Assembly (NCBI RefSeq): GCF_003958645.1
Contig: NZ_RXLO01000006.1
Span: forward strand, 1-64,000
Origin: Chitinophaga rhizosphaerae
GTDB taxonomy: Bacteria; Bacteroidota; Bacteroidia; Chitinophagales; Chitinophagaceae
DNA length: 64,000 nucleotides
Reading direction: 5' to 3'
The position numbers were made by a program, and so were the translations under genes. Shown here one piece after another: positions 39,566 through 49,700 of this stretch. The stretch's first letter is position 1. Each line of letters starts with the position of its first letter. The notes below the pieces were generated by a model. That model saw only the letters and a list, made by a program, of their open reading frames with translations. It ran no database searches and had not been told where the DNA came from.

Positions 39566-41287
39566 ATGGACGCAAACATTCTCAGCAAGGCAGAACAGTG
39601 GCTTCACGGAGGCTATGATGCTGACACCGTATCGACTGTTGAAAAACTCATCAAGGAAAACCCGGACGAGATCACCGACGCATTTTACCGTAACCTGGAA
39701 TTCGGCACCGGCGGCCTCCGCGGCATCATGGGCGTAGGCACCAACCGCATGAACAAGTACACCGTGGGCATGGCCACCCAGGGCTTCGCCAATTACCTGA
39801 ACCAGTCTTTCCCCGACGGCGTGAAAATAGCCATCGCGCACGACAGCCGCAACAATAGCCGCTTTTTCGCGGAAGTAGCGGCCAACGTCATGGCCGCCAA
39901 CGGGATCAAGGTATATCTTTTCGAAAGCCTCCGGCCCACTCCCGAGCTTTCGTTCGCCATCCGCCACCTGGGCTGCCAGGGCGGCATCGTGCTCACCGCT
40001 TCCCACAACCCGCGGGAATACAATGGATATAAGGCTTACTGGAACGACGGCGCCCAACTGGTGCCGCCCCACGATAAAAACGTCATCGCCGAAGTGGAAA
40101 AAATCTCCGGCATCGGCGAGGTGAAATGGACAGGCTGGGAACAGAATATCACGCTTATCGGCAAAGAAATAGACGAAGCTTATCTCGACATGCTGAAAAG
40201 CCTCAGCGTATATCCTGAAATCGTAGCCAAACAGCACGATCTCAGGATCGTCTACACCCCCATCCACGGCACCGGCATCACCCTCGTGCCCGAGATCCTC
40301 CAGCGTTTCGGGTTCACCAACGTGCATATCGTGGAAGAACAGGCCCAACCCGACGGCAATTTCCCCACGGTCGTATATCCCAATCCGGAAGAAGCGGAAG
40401 CCATGAGCATCGGCCTGAAAAAAGCCGCCGCCATCGATGCAGACATCCTGCTGGGGACCGACCCCGATTCCGACCGCGTCGGCATCGCCGTGAAAGACCA
40501 CACCGGCAAATGGATCCTGCTCAACGGCAACCAGACCGCCGTGCTGCTCTTCAATTACATCGTGGAAGCGCGCAAACGCAAAGGCCTGTCCAAACCTAAC
40601 GACTACATCTGCAAAACCATCGTTACTTCTGACCTGATCGACGTATTCGCCGCCAGCAACCAGATCAACTGCTATAATACCCTCACCGGCTTCAAATGGA
40701 TCGCCGACCTTATCCGCAGAAAGGAAGGTTCGGAAAATTTCGTGTGCGGCGGCGAGGAATCGTATGGTTATATGATCGGAGACAACGTGCGCGACAAAGA
40801 CGCCATCGCTTCCGTAGCCATGATCTGCGAAATGGCAGCGTACGCGAAGAACGAAGGCCGCTCGCTGTACGAGCAGCTTATCGATATTTACCTCCGTTAC
40901 GGATTCTACAAGGAATCGCTCATCAGCATCACCAAAAAAGGAATGAAAGGCGCCGAAGAAATTGCCGCCATGATGACGCGCTACCGCGAAAATCCGCCGG
41001 CCGAGATCAATGGCTCCAAAGTGGTGAAGATTTTCGATTACGAGCTGCAACACGTGACCACACTGGCTTCCGGCGAAAAAACACCGCTCGATCTGCCGAA
41101 ATCCAACGTACTGCAATTCCTCCTGGAAGACGGTAGCCGCATTTCTGCACGCCCGTCCGGCACGGAGCCTAAAATCAAATTCTATTTCAGCGTGCATGAG
41201 TCGCTGGACAGTGTTGCCGACCTGGAAAGAGTGGAACAGGCGCTCGACGCGAAGGTGACCAGCATCATTCACGACATGCAACTCTGA
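39566..41287 (+). CDS. Phospho-sugar mutase (phosphoglucomutase/phosphomannomutase family)
   Basis: Interconverts hexose 1- and 6-phosphates. 573 residues from ATG 39566; the open frame starts earlier (39440) but that part overlaps the pcm promoter. The phosphoserine loop is LTASHNP (Ser146), the Mg site is GTDPDSDR (Asp299, Asp301, Asp303), the sugar loop is CGGEESYG and the phosphate loop is RPSGTEPK. Length fits the PGM-2-like branch. Its stop overlaps the next gene's ATG (TGATG). Confidence 0.92.
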   Translation: MDANILSKAEQWLHGGYDADTVSTVEKLIKENPDEITDAFYRNLEFGTGGLRGIMGVGTNRMNKYTVGMATQGFANYLNQSFPDGVKIAIAHDSRNNSRFFAEVAANVMAANGIKVYLFESLRPTPELSFAIRHLGCQGGIVLTASHNPREYNGYKAYWNDGAQLVPPHDKNVIAEVEKISGIGEVKWTGWEQNITLIGKEIDEAYLDMLKSLSVYPEIVAKQHDLRIVYTPIHGTGITLVPEILQRFGFTNVHIVEEQAQPDGNFPTVVYPNPEEAEAMSIGLKKAAAIDADILLGTDPDSDRVGIAVKDHTGKWILLNGNQTAVLLFNYIVEARKRKGLSKPNDYICKTIVTSDLIDVFAASNQINCYNTLTGFKWIADLIRRKEGSENFVCGGEESYGYMIGDNVRDKDAIASVAMICEMAAYAKNEGRSLYEQLIDIYLRYGFYKESLISITKKGMKGAEEIAAMMTRYRENPPAEINGSKVVKIFDYELQHVTTLASGEKTPLDLPKSNVLQFLLEDGSRISARPSGTEPKIKFYFSVHESLDSVADLERVEQALDAKVTSIIHDMQL

Positions 41288-42237
41288 TGCGCCTCCAGGT
41301 CGTTTTACTGCACCTGACATTCATATTTTCCTACAGCGCGGCATCCGCCCAACAGCCCGAACGCACCGGTTTCTTCGACATCCCAGATTCGACGGTACCG
41401 GCGCGGGTTTGGGGCCTCGGAGCGGGTACCGCCGCTGTTTATACCGGGTCTATGCTCGTACTCAGGGAGTATTGGTATAAAGGTTATCCCCGGGCGCCGT
41501 TCCATTTCTACAACGATGCCGGCGAATGGCTCCAGATGGACAAGGCCGGGCATGTTTTCACCGCATATTTCTTTGCCAAGAACAGCCGCGAACTGTGGCG
41601 CTGGACGGGCCTGCCGCGCAAGCAGCAGATCTGGATCGGCGGGCTCAGCGGGTTTGCGTATCAATCGGTCATCGAGGTGCTGGACGGAAGTTCCCGGAAC
41701 TGGGGGTTTTCGTGGGCAGACATGGCCGCCAACACCGCCGGCTCCGCTGCCATGATCGGCCAGGAGCTGCTGTGGAACGAGCAGCGCATCCAATTCAAAT
41801 TTTCCTGGTCGCCGGTTAAATACCCGGATCCCGTTCTGCAGCGGCGCGCCAACGATATTTACGGGGTGAACGTGCTGGAAAGGATATTGAAGGATTATAA
41901 CGGACAAACGTATTGGGCGTCGGTGAACCTGTCGCGCTTTTTCCCGGACTCAGGTTTGCCGAAATGGCTCAATATTTCGTTCGGGTACGGCGCGGACGGG
42001 CTGTACGACGCATACGAGAATGTGTGGGACGTTGCGGAAGGCCATCAGGCAGACTATTCCCACATCCGGCGGGTGCGCCAGTTTTATCTTTCGGCCGACA
42101 TCGACCTCACGCGCATCCCTACACGGCGCAAGGGCATCAAAGTGCTGTTGCAGGCGCTCAACATGATCAAAATACCCGCACCCGCGCTGGAGCTTACCAG
42201 TGCAGGCAGGTTCAGGGCGCACGCCCTGCAATTCTGA
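41287..42237 (+). CDS. DUF2279 family exported protein
   Basis: A 316-residue protein with a signal peptide (cleaved near SAASAQ). DUF2279 motifs include QMDKAGHVFTAYF at ~78-90 and the Gly-rich WIGGLSGFAYQSVIEVLDG and GFSWADMAANTAGS stretches, with probable membrane-associated helices and a beta-rich C-terminus. The family resembles E. coli YfiM and is unassigned. The ATG overlaps the phosphohexomutase stop, so translation is probably coupled, but a functional link is not evident. Confidence 0.85.
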   Translation: MRLQVVLLHLTFIFSYSAASAQQPERTGFFDIPDSTVPARVWGLGAGTAAVYTGSMLVLREYWYKGYPRAPFHFYNDAGEWLQMDKAGHVFTAYFFAKNSRELWRWTGLPRKQQIWIGGLSGFAYQSVIEVLDGSSRNWGFSWADMAANTAGSAAMIGQELLWNEQRIQFKFSWSPVKYPDPVLQRRANDIYGVNVLERILKDYNGQTYWASVNLSRFFPDSGLPKWLNISFGYGADGLYDAYENVWDVAEGHQADYSHIRRVRQFYLSADIDLTRIPTRRKGIKVLLQALNMIKIPAPALELTSAGRFRAHALQF

Positions 42238-42242
42238 GGGAT

Positions 42243-42740
42243 TTACACCAGGTAGGCGGAGGCGATCTCCTCCCCTTCCACATCTACCATCACCATATTT
42301 TGCGGCGTAGTGGCCAGGCTGTAGCCGACGAAATCGACCGACAGCGGGAAGGATTTATGCCGGCGGTCTACCAGCACGGCGGTCTGTATTTTTTTCGGGA
42401 GATAAGCGAGGAAAGGCTTGATGGCGTATAGCATCGTGCGGCCGGAATTAGCCACGTCGTCGATCACGACGATGACCTTTCCGCTGAAATCGGCCGTTTC
42501 GGACAGCGTCACTTCGCCGGGCGATGCCTTGTCGAGCCGGATTTCCATGACTTCCACATCGAACGGGGCGATGCGGCGGAGGTGATCGGCGATCTTCCGG
42601 GTGATGAGTGAACCCCGGTCCCAGATGCCCGCGAGGATGATGGAGGGCTCGTCGTAATTGTGCTCGTAGATTTCATACGCGATCCGTTCGATCTTCTTTT
42701 CAATTACTTCCCCGGTGAGGATGACGTTCCGATTTTCCAT
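42243..42740 (-). CDS. Phosphoribosyltransferase (PyrR-like)
   Basis: 165 residues from ATG 42740; a much longer frame continues upstream but is antisense to the Fe-S gene. The type I PRTase motif is VIVVIDDVANSGRTMLYAI with the two acidic residues that hold PRPP. The order of motifs (LAGIWDRGSLITRKIADHL, MEIRLDKAS) is that of the PyrR branch, which has uracil phosphoribosyltransferase or pyr-operon attenuator roles in other phyla. No pyrimidine genes are nearby. Substrate undetermined. Confidence 0.85.
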   Translation of the reverse strand: MENRNVILTGEVIEKKIERIAYEIYEHNYDEPSIILAGIWDRGSLITRKIADHLRRIAPFDVEVMEIRLDKASPGEVTLSETADFSGKVIVVIDDVANSGRTMLYAIKPFLAYLPKKIQTAVLVDRRHKSFPLSVDFVGYSLATTPQNMVMVDVEGEEIASAYLV

Positions 42741-42803
42741 ACTAAAAAATTGTTCAGCCGTAAAAATACATAAATTGCGACAACAACCGGTCAAATCAAG
42801 GAT

Positions 42804-44093
42804 ATGCAAATTGTTTCGCAACTGCTCTTTTTCGCAGCCCTGGCCGCTGCCGTTTTTTTCTTCAGCCGCAGGGCTGCGGGCATCCGCCGCAACATCCTGC
42901 AGGGGAGGGATATTGACCTGAGCGACCAGCCGGGCCGCCGCTGGAACAACCTGCTGCTGCTGGCGTTCGGTCAGAAAAAGATGTTCCGCAACCCGTTGGT
43001 GGCCGTATTGCACTTTTTCGTGTATGCGGGCTTCGTGATCATCAACCTCGAGATCCTGGAGATCATTATCGACGGGCTGGCGGGCACGCACCGCATTTTC
43101 GCGCCGGTGCTCGGGCCTGTATACCCCGTGCTGATCGGCTGCTTCGAAATTCTGGCGGTGCTCGTGGCGGTTTCCTGCGCCATCTTCCTCGTCCGCCGCA
43201 ACATCCTGAAACTGAAACGGTTCATCAGCCACGACCTCGACGGATGGCCGCGGTCGGACGCCAATTACATCCTCATCACCGAGATCGTGCTCATGCTGCT
43301 GTTCCTCACCATGAACACGGCCGACGGCGTATTGCAATCGCGCGGTGCGGCGCATTACACGGAAACCGGCAGTTTTTGGGTGACGGGGATGTTCCAGCCC
43401 CTGTTCGAAGGTTTCTCCGATTCCACGCTGGCGGGAATCGAGCGGGGGGCCTGGTGGCTGCACATTCTCGGGATATTTGCCTTCCTCAACTACCTGCCCT
43501 GGTCCAAGCACCTGCACATCATCCTCGCTTTCCCCAACGCGTATTTTGCGCGGCTGGAGCCGAACGGGAAGATGGAAAACATGCCCGCCATCCAGCAGGA
43601 AGTATTGTACGCCATGCAGCCCGAACTGGCCCCTACCGACGCATCGGCGGCGGAAGTGCCGAAATTCGGCGCCAAAGACGTGCACGACCTCACCTGGAAA
43701 AACCTGCTCGACGCGTTTTCCTGCACGGAATGCGGCCGCTGTTCGGCTGCCTGTCCTGCTACGCAGACCGGTAAAGCCCTTTCCCCGCGCCTCATCATGA
43801 TGAAAACGCGCGACCGGGCCGAAGCGGCTGGCCGCGGCGAAACCGGCAAAACGCTCCTGCGCGATTATATCTCCGAAGAAGAGCTCCGCGCCTGCACCAG
43901 CTGTGGCGCCTGCGTTCAGGAATGCCCCGTGAGCATCAACCCGCTGGATATCATTTTCCAGATGCGGAGGCACCTTGTGATGGAGGAATCCAGCGCCCCG
44001 CAGGAATGGACCCTCATGTTCTCCAATATCGAAAACAACATGGCACCCTGGAAATCGTCGCCAGATGAAAGGGACGCCTGGATACACGCTTAA
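42804..44093 (+). CDS. Membrane (Fe-S) protein with dicluster ferredoxin domain (HdrC/GlpC-like)
   Basis: A 429-residue protein with about five hydrophobic segments in the first ~240 residues (LFFAALAAAVFFF, FFVYAGFVIINLEIL, LIGCFEILAVLVAVSCAIFL and others) and a C-terminal domain with two 4Fe-4S motifs, CTECGRCSAACP and CTSCGACVQECP. It resembles the membrane Fe-S subunits of Hdr-like/DsrMK-type electron-transfer complexes. With the next gene it forms a two-subunit unit found across Bacteroidota; the electron donor (possibly an ETF/flavoprotein) is not in the window. Confidence 0.85.
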   Translation: MQIVSQLLFFAALAAAVFFFSRRAAGIRRNILQGRDIDLSDQPGRRWNNLLLLAFGQKKMFRNPLVAVLHFFVYAGFVIINLEILEIIIDGLAGTHRIFAPVLGPVYPVLIGCFEILAVLVAVSCAIFLVRRNILKLKRFISHDLDGWPRSDANYILITEIVLMLLFLTMNTADGVLQSRGAAHYTETGSFWVTGMFQPLFEGFSDSTLAGIERGAWWLHILGIFAFLNYLPWSKHLHIILAFPNAYFARLEPNGKMENMPAIQQEVLYAMQPELAPTDASAAEVPKFGAKDVHDLTWKNLLDAFSCTECGRCSAACPATQTGKALSPRLIMMKTRDRAEAAGRGETGKTLLRDYISEEELRACTSCGACVQECPVSINPLDIIFQMRRHLVMEESSAPQEWTLMFSNIENNMAPWKSSPDERDAWIHA

Positions 44094-44097
44094 AAAT

Positions 44098-44886
44098 ATG
44101 AGTATGCAGATCAAGACCATGGCCGAATACTTTGCCGAAGGCGAAACGCCCGAAGTGCTTTTCTGGGTGGGATGCGCCGGCAGCATCGACCAACGTTCGC
44201 AAAAGATCACGCGCGCCTTCGCCGAAATCCTCACCCGCACCGGCACCAAATTCGCCGTTCTGGGCAAGGAAGAAGCCTGTACCGGCGACCCCGCCCGCCG
44301 CGCCGGCAACGAGTTCCTGTTCCAGATGATGGCGTACAACAACATCCAGGTGCTGAATAATTATGGCGTGAAGAAGATCGTGACGGCCTGCCCGCATTGC
44401 TTCAACACCCTCAAAAACGAATATCCCGAACTGGGCGGGCATTACGAAGTGATGCACCACACTACTTTCCTGCAGGGCCTGATCAACGAAGGCCGCATCA
44501 AAATGAAGGAAGGCGGCAGTTTCAAAGGGAAAAAGATCACTTACCACGACTCCTGCTACCTGGGCCGTGCCAACGGCATCTACGAAGCTCCCCGCGCAGT
44601 GCTCGAAGCCCTCGACGCCGAGCTCGTGGAAATGAAACGCTGCGGCTCGCGCGGGATGTGCTGCGGAGCCGGCGGCGCCCAGATGTTCAAGGAAGAGGAA
44701 AAAGGGACGACCCGCGTCAATTTCGAACGGGGGCGCGAAGCGGTAGACACCGGCGCGGAGATCATCGCGTCCAATTGTCCGTTCTGCATGACCATGCTCA
44801 CGGACGGCGTCAAGGAAACCGGGAAGGAAGACAGCGTGAAAGTGCTGGACCTGGCCGAGCTCATCGCCCGCGACATGCAGGAATAG
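44098..44886 (+). CDS. CCG-domain (Fe-S)-binding protein (HdrB/GlpC-like)
   Basis: About 262 residues from ATG 44098. Two cysteine-rich CCG domains are visible: WVGCAG at the N-terminus with ACPHCFNT, and HDSCYLGR, RCGSRGMCCGAGGAQMF, SNCPFCMTML in the second half. These are the signatures of Hdr subunit B/DUF3390-type proteins that hold a non-cubane or 4Fe-4S cluster in electron-transfer enzymes. It starts five bases after the previous stop, so the two genes are co-translated or tightly co-transcribed. Confidence 0.87.
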   Translation: MSMQIKTMAEYFAEGETPEVLFWVGCAGSIDQRSQKITRAFAEILTRTGTKFAVLGKEEACTGDPARRAGNEFLFQMMAYNNIQVLNNYGVKKIVTACPHCFNTLKNEYPELGGHYEVMHHTTFLQGLINEGRIKMKEGGSFKGKKITYHDSCYLGRANGIYEAPRAVLEALDAELVEMKRCGSRGMCCGAGGAQMFKEEEKGTTRVNFERGREAVDTGAEIIASNCPFCMTMLTDGVKETGKEDSVKVLDLAELIARDMQE

Positions 44887-44907
44887 CCCCATTTGCCCGT
44901 GATTTCG

Positions 44908-44915
44908 TAAATTTG
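44908..44915 (+). promoter_or_regulatory. TAnnTTTG -7 box before the gene at 44921
   Basis: TAAATTTG ends five bases before the ATG, as seen before bioA and the LacX-like gene. The -33 element is unclear. Confidence 0.4.
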
Positions 44916-44920
44916 CCATT

Positions 44921-45433
44921 ATGGACCAGACTAACATTATACAACAACTGCCCGGAGGGTTCGCCCCCGAATCCCGGGTTTGGATATACCAGAGCAACCG
45001 CCCTTTCCACGAAAAGGAAGCCGTGGAGATCGAAGAACAGCTCCACCAGTTCACTTCCCAATGGAACGCCCATGGCGTACCGGTAAAAGGCTGGGGCAAG
45101 CTCCTCTTTAACCAGGTGATCGTGCTCATCGCCGATGAAACCGAAACGCATGTGAGCGGTTGCAGTACCGATAGCTCCGTCCGCATCATTAAAAGCATCG
45201 AGCGGCAATACGAAGTGAACCTGTTCGACCGCCTGCTGCTGGGCTTCATCGTGAAAGACAAATTCCAGCTGCTGCCCCTGCAACAGGTGGCCTACGCGCT
45301 GGAAAAGGAATATATCACGAAAGACACGCTGTATCTCAACAATACCGTGCTGACGCTCGGCGAAATGAAAGCCAAATGGCTCATGCCGTTGAAAGACAGC
45401 TGGATCATGCAGCGCATCGGGCAGACCGCCTGA
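44921..45433 (+). CDS. Conserved Bacteroidota protein often labelled 'ABC transporter ATPase'
   Basis: A 170-residue protein with no signal or membrane segment. The motif HVSGCSTDSSVRIIKSIE in the middle is characteristic of a Bacteroidota family that databases sometimes call ABC transporter ATPase. I see no Walker A, Walker B or LSGGQ motif, so that name is not supported by the sequence. It follows the two Fe-S genes by 34 bases but may have its own promoter. Function unknown. Confidence 0.75.
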   Translation: MDQTNIIQQLPGGFAPESRVWIYQSNRPFHEKEAVEIEEQLHQFTSQWNAHGVPVKGWGKLLFNQVIVLIADETETHVSGCSTDSSVRIIKSIERQYEVNLFDRLLLGFIVKDKFQLLPLQQVAYALEKEYITKDTLYLNNTVLTLGEMKAKWLMPLKDSWIMQRIGQTA

Positions 45434-45773
45434 TATTCGTTGCATAGAATTTTTTGGAGGAAGCCCCCGGTTGGGGGCTTCTTTCGTTTATGCCGGGCCC
45501 AACCGTTCTGCCTGGTACCGCAACACATTTCATCCTGCCACCGTACAACTACTCAATCGGAAAGCAAGGTGCTTCTACGAAAGCAATCCCCCTTCCCCCG
45601 ACCCTGGTTTTGTTTCGTCAATAATGCGCCGTCATCATGCAAAAAACATATGACCCCATCACGAAATCCCCTTCCCTTCACAAAAATGAACCGTTGGTAC
45701 GCGAATCCCTGCAACAGCCGGGCTCGCAGAAACAGGTGTTGTTCGTTTGTTCTGACGAAGAAAGTTACCAGTT
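45434..45773. other. 340-base gap with a terminator and no gene
   Basis: Apart from the terminator hairpin at 45460-45481, nothing recognisable is seen. A small plus-strand frame (45637-45882) overlaps the neighbouring gene and has no recognisable motif or start signal, so it is not called. Confidence 0.6.
45460..45487 (+). terminator. Terminator after the gene at 44921-45433
   Basis: GAAGCCCCC (45460-45468) and GGGGGCTTC (45473-45481) form a nine-pair stem with a four-base loop, followed by TTTCGTTT. Confidence 0.85.
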
Positions 45774-46385
45774 TCATTTCCTTTGGCGGGCGACTCCTTC
45801 CCGCCTCAATTCCGCATCCAGCAACCGGTTCATCTCCTCCGCCACTTTTTTCGCACGAATGATCGCTTCGGTTCGCGGATAGCGGTTGCCGAAGTTGAAG
45901 ATATTTGTCGTTGGAAGATATGCCAACGCCACCAGGTGCCCGTTTTTCAGACGGAGCCGCAGGACACGCGGAAGGGAACGGCGGATGTAATGTAATCTGC
46001 TCGGCCGGCTGCCCCGATTGCCGGAAGTGAGGCCTGCGACTGCCTTCAGGGGAAAAGTACGGAGTGTGAAAATATTGGGCCGGATGGTGAGGGTTTTCGC
46101 CTGTTTGTCGACCCATAAAATCCTGCCTGTCGAACTCACCACCCGCGACCAGGCATCCGCCGACAGGAGAACCGTAATGATAACGAGGAAAACGCCCAGT
46201 GCCAGGCTCCCCCATCGCATTTCCGTTACGCCATTGCGAAAAACGAAAGCCGTCAGCCAGCAGGCTGAAAATGTAAAAAGCAGGGAAAAGAAAAGGTCGA
46301 ACCGGTCTTTGAACGATCTGCGAAACCAAAGCTCCGCGGTTTCGGCTGTTTCGATGATTCGGAAATTATCGATCTCGGTTTGCAT
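45774..46385 (-). CDS. Hypothetical membrane protein with two N-terminal helices
   Basis: 203 residues from ATG 46385; the frame stays open further upstream into tRNA-Gly and is not coding there. Two membrane helices (LFFSLLFTFSACWLTAFVF and LALGVFLVIITVLLSADAW) are followed by a basic, beta-rich cytoplasmic part (STGRILWVDKQAKTLTIRP, RLRLKNGHLVALAYLP) resembling a PH-like domain. No family recognised and no operon partner. Confidence 0.65.
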   Translation of the reverse strand: MQTEIDNFRIIETAETAELWFRRSFKDRFDLFFSLLFTFSACWLTAFVFRNGVTEMRWGSLALGVFLVIITVLLSADAWSRVVSSTGRILWVDKQAKTLTIRPNIFTLRTFPLKAVAGLTSGNRGSRPSRLHYIRRSLPRVLRLRLKNGHLVALAYLPTTNIFNFGNRYPRTEAIIRAKKVAEEMNRLLDAELRREGVARQRK

Positions 46386-46554
46386 GGAATGTTCGGGGTT
46401 ATTATCCGATCGGCAAAGTAAAGGAATAGGAAACTTCCCTTCAGCTACGATTAATGAATGCGAATTCCGGGTTAACGAAACCGTCGATTCCGTATGAGAC
46501 GCCCAGTGCAAAGACACCCTGTTATTACCGGCAATCCCATCATTCCCATGGCAA

Positions 46555-46579
46555 TAAAAAAAGCCGCCATAAAGCGACT
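46555..46579 (-). terminator. Terminator after tRNA-Gly
   Basis: AGCCGC (46562-46567) and GCGACT (46574-46579, one G:T) pair; on the minus strand seven Ts follow. Confidence 0.7.
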
Positions 46580-46586
46580 TTTCCGA

Positions 46587-46658
46587 GCGGGAAACCGGGC
46601 TCGAACCGGCCACCCTCAGCTTGGGAAGCTGATGCTCTACCAAATGAGCTATTCCCGC
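46587..46658 (-). tRNA. tRNA-Gly (anticodon CCC)
   Basis: On the minus strand a complete cloverleaf reads GCGGGAA/TTCCCGC acceptor, GCTC/GAGC D-stem, TCAGC/GCTGA anticodon stem with loop TTCCCAA (anticodon CCC), and CCGGTTCGAGCCCGG T-arm. CCA is not encoded. Confidence 0.95.
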
Positions 46659-46689
46659 TGATCTTCCCCGTTTTTTGCGGGGAAGATGA

Positions 46690-46722
46690 CAAATATACTA
46701 TTGTTTGGGACACAAAAACAAA
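46690..46722 (-). promoter_or_regulatory. Promoter of tRNA-Gly
   Basis: On the minus strand TTTG (46719-46722), 21 bases, TATATTTG (46690-46697): the same spacing as the tRNA-His promoter. Confidence 0.75.
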
Positions 46723-46777
46723 TATCCCGGCGCGAAAATTTTAGCGGCGGCAAAAACACACGCCGCCGCTAAGGTTT

Positions 46778-49700
46778 TTATTTCTTCACCAGTTTTTGAT
46801 GGACCGCTTTATTACCATGCCGGAGCTGCAGGATGTACATGCCGGAAGGATGTTTCGCCACTCCAAACGTAGCCCTGTGCTGGCCCGCAGGCTGCACCGC
46901 ATCCGCCAGGAGCGCCACCTGCCGGCCCTGCACGTCGAACAGCGCGAGCTGCACCCTGCCTTCGTGTTTGAGCATGTAGGTCACTGTCAGCGCATTGCCG
47001 AAGGGGTTCGGGAAGCTCGCCAATAGTTCACCTTCCTTCGCCGGTTCGGGCAGTTTCGCCATGGCGATCGCCTGCGGCGCGAGGCTTTGCGTATGGGTGA
47101 GAATCAGCTGCGGAACGTTCCCGCCAGCTTCGTCTGAACGGAAGGTCAGGATCGGCGTGGAAACCGACGTGGCCTTGATAGCGAACGATACCGTGTTCCT
47201 GCCCGCCGCCCTTTCGGCGTTCACGTAGCTGGTCACGTCCCAGTTGTAGAACCTCGGCACAGCGTCCGTCACCGTAACGGTTGCCAAAGCAGCAGTTCCT
47301 GCGGCCGGTTTGTTGTTCCAGGTGATGGTGCTTTCCGTCCAAGCAGTAGTAGCCACGCTGTTGGCGGTAAGCGGAATGTTGGCGCTGCGATTGTCCGTCA
47401 ACCCGCCGAACAGCCTGATCTTCACATCGCTCACCGTTCCGGTAATGCCGGCAGTATTGAAGGTGAGATAGGTGATACGGTCGTTACCCGCCGTGGGGGA
47501 ACTGTTGAGCTTCACGATGAGCGCGTTGGGATCGGTGGTGCCATGCGTTACCGCAGCGTTGGTTCCATTGCGCACATAAGCATCGTGAATGGCCGTAAGC
47601 GCCGTTTCCACCGTTCCTCCCCCACCGCCTGTCGTGAATTTCACTTCGGTGTAGCTGTTCCATAAGTTCACGCTGTTGCCATGGCCGACGATGCGGATGT
47701 ATTTGGCCTGCGTAGCCGGGATGCTGAACGTTTCCAGCGCCAGCGAAGCGCCGCTGCTGCTGAGGCCCGCCGCCACCGTGTTCCAGCTGCTGCCGTTGTT
47801 GCTGGCCTGGATGTCGAAGTGGGATGAGCGCACATTGCCGTTGTAGAAAGCGATCTGCACCGCCGTCACGTTGAGCGTATCGCCCAGGCAGAATGCGATC
47901 CATTGGCCGTCGCCCGAGGCCGACCAGCGGGTAGCCAGGTCGTTATCGAGCACATTGGCGGGCACATTCCCGTCGTCGCCGCTCGCTGTTACCGGTTCAC
48001 AGGGCGGTTCGGTTCCGCCGTCTCCTGCGATCACCGACAATACCGGCGGATTCGACCCGAATTCGCTGGCGTTCCAGAATAACCGCGGATCGTGGGCCGT
48101 CTGGCTCTTCAGCGCAAACGACACCTTGTTGCGGCCGGCGGCTTTCTCGGCCTGCACATAGGCCGTAACGTCGAAATCGTAATACGCGAACGCCGTGTTG
48201 GTAACGGTCACCGAAGCGAGGGGATTGGCGCCCGTGGCGGGTTTGTTGTTCCAGGTGAGCGTATTTTCCGTCCAAGTGGTGTTTGCCACGGAATAAGCGC
48301 CTACGCCTACCGAGGGCACCGTCGTCAGATCGAGTTTTCCGTAGACTTTCAATACCACTGAAGCCAGCGGGTCGGTGATGCTGCTGAGGTCGAACTGCAG
48401 GTAGCTTTCGCGGGCGTTATTCAATTGCCCTGCGGGCGCCACTTTCGTGATGAGCAGCGTTGAATCGGTGGTTCCATACGTGGTACCGGCATTCGTTCCG
48501 TCGCGCACATAGGCGTCGTGCACAGGCAGGAGGTTGACGGGCGCGGGCGCCGTTTTGAACACCGCTGTGTAGGTAACGGGATTATCGCCGACCATAATGT
48601 TTTGCACGCGCGATCCGCCATGTTCCCAATAATCGAAGACATACGTGGTGCCGTTCAGCACCTGCGGGCTCACCGCCGCCATGGGGCGCAACATGCCCGA
48701 AAGGGAATTCTGCACGTGGGGCGTGGTGTAGGGAATATCGTTCAGCGTGATGGTAAGCCCCGCCGGTACCGATTGCAAACTTACATCCGACGTCACCGGG
48801 AAAATTTCGACAAACGTCGTGTCTTTACCGCCCTGCGAATCCGTCACTTCGAGATAAAGCCGGTACCAAATATCGGTTTCGGTATGGCCTTGCGTGGAAA
48901 TGGGGAAACTGCCCGAAGCAGCGCCGGGCGTCAATGCCGGACCGGGGTGATGGTGATTGGCGTGATGGAAATCCACCCACCAAACGAACGCCGAAGCCGG
49001 CAACGTGCCATCTTCCGCATCGGAACCAGTGCCGCTGTAATTGATCACATCCCCTCCCCTGAACACGGAGCCATTGGCCGGACCGGCGATCGTAGCCACA
49101 GGGGCCGTGTTGGGCGCGGTTACGGTGAGCGTGGCATTGGCACTGGTCACGGACCCTGCGCTGTTGGTCACCACCACATTATACGAACCGGCATTGGCGG
49201 GTTGTACGTTGTTGATCGTGTAAGCAGCAGACGTGGCCCCGGCAATATTGGTGGTTCCTTTCCTCCATTGGAACGTGGGCGCCGGCGTGCCGTTCGCTGA
49301 AACCGTGAAGGTGGCGCTGCCGCCCTGGGGCACCGAAATGCTTTGCGGTTGCGTGGTGATGACGGGCGCCGCGCTGCCGGTGTATATGATCTTGTAAAGC
49401 GTGTTGTTGGCCCTGCGGAGGAAATACAGGTTGCCGTCCGTGCCCTGCTTCATGGTGGTGAGCTCGTCGCTGAGCGCGGAAGCAAAGCCGTTGCGGGTTC
49501 CCGGCGATGCGGGGTTGATGTAATCGATCCAGGAGCCGCAGTAATCGAGGAAGAAGTATTTGCCGTGGTACGTAGCCGGCCAGTTGGTGTTGGTGGCCGC
49601 GAGGAACGTGCCGCCGTTGATGGCGCATCCCTGGCCGTTGGGCGGATTGCCGCTGCGGTTGGTGGCGTACACGTAGATGGGGTTGGTGAGGCCCGTACAG

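Noticed and set aside
42741..44345. N-terminal extension of the phosphoribosyltransferase frame
   Set aside because: It is antisense to the Fe-S gene; the PRTase fold fits within the last 165 residues, starting at a good ATG.
45637..45882. 81-codon plus-strand frame in the 340-base gap
   Set aside because: Runs into the antisense side of the next gene; no motif, no start signal.
45553..46329. 258-codon minus-strand frame
   Set aside because: Overlaps the two-helix membrane protein in another frame, and its product is Pro/Gly-rich without motifs.
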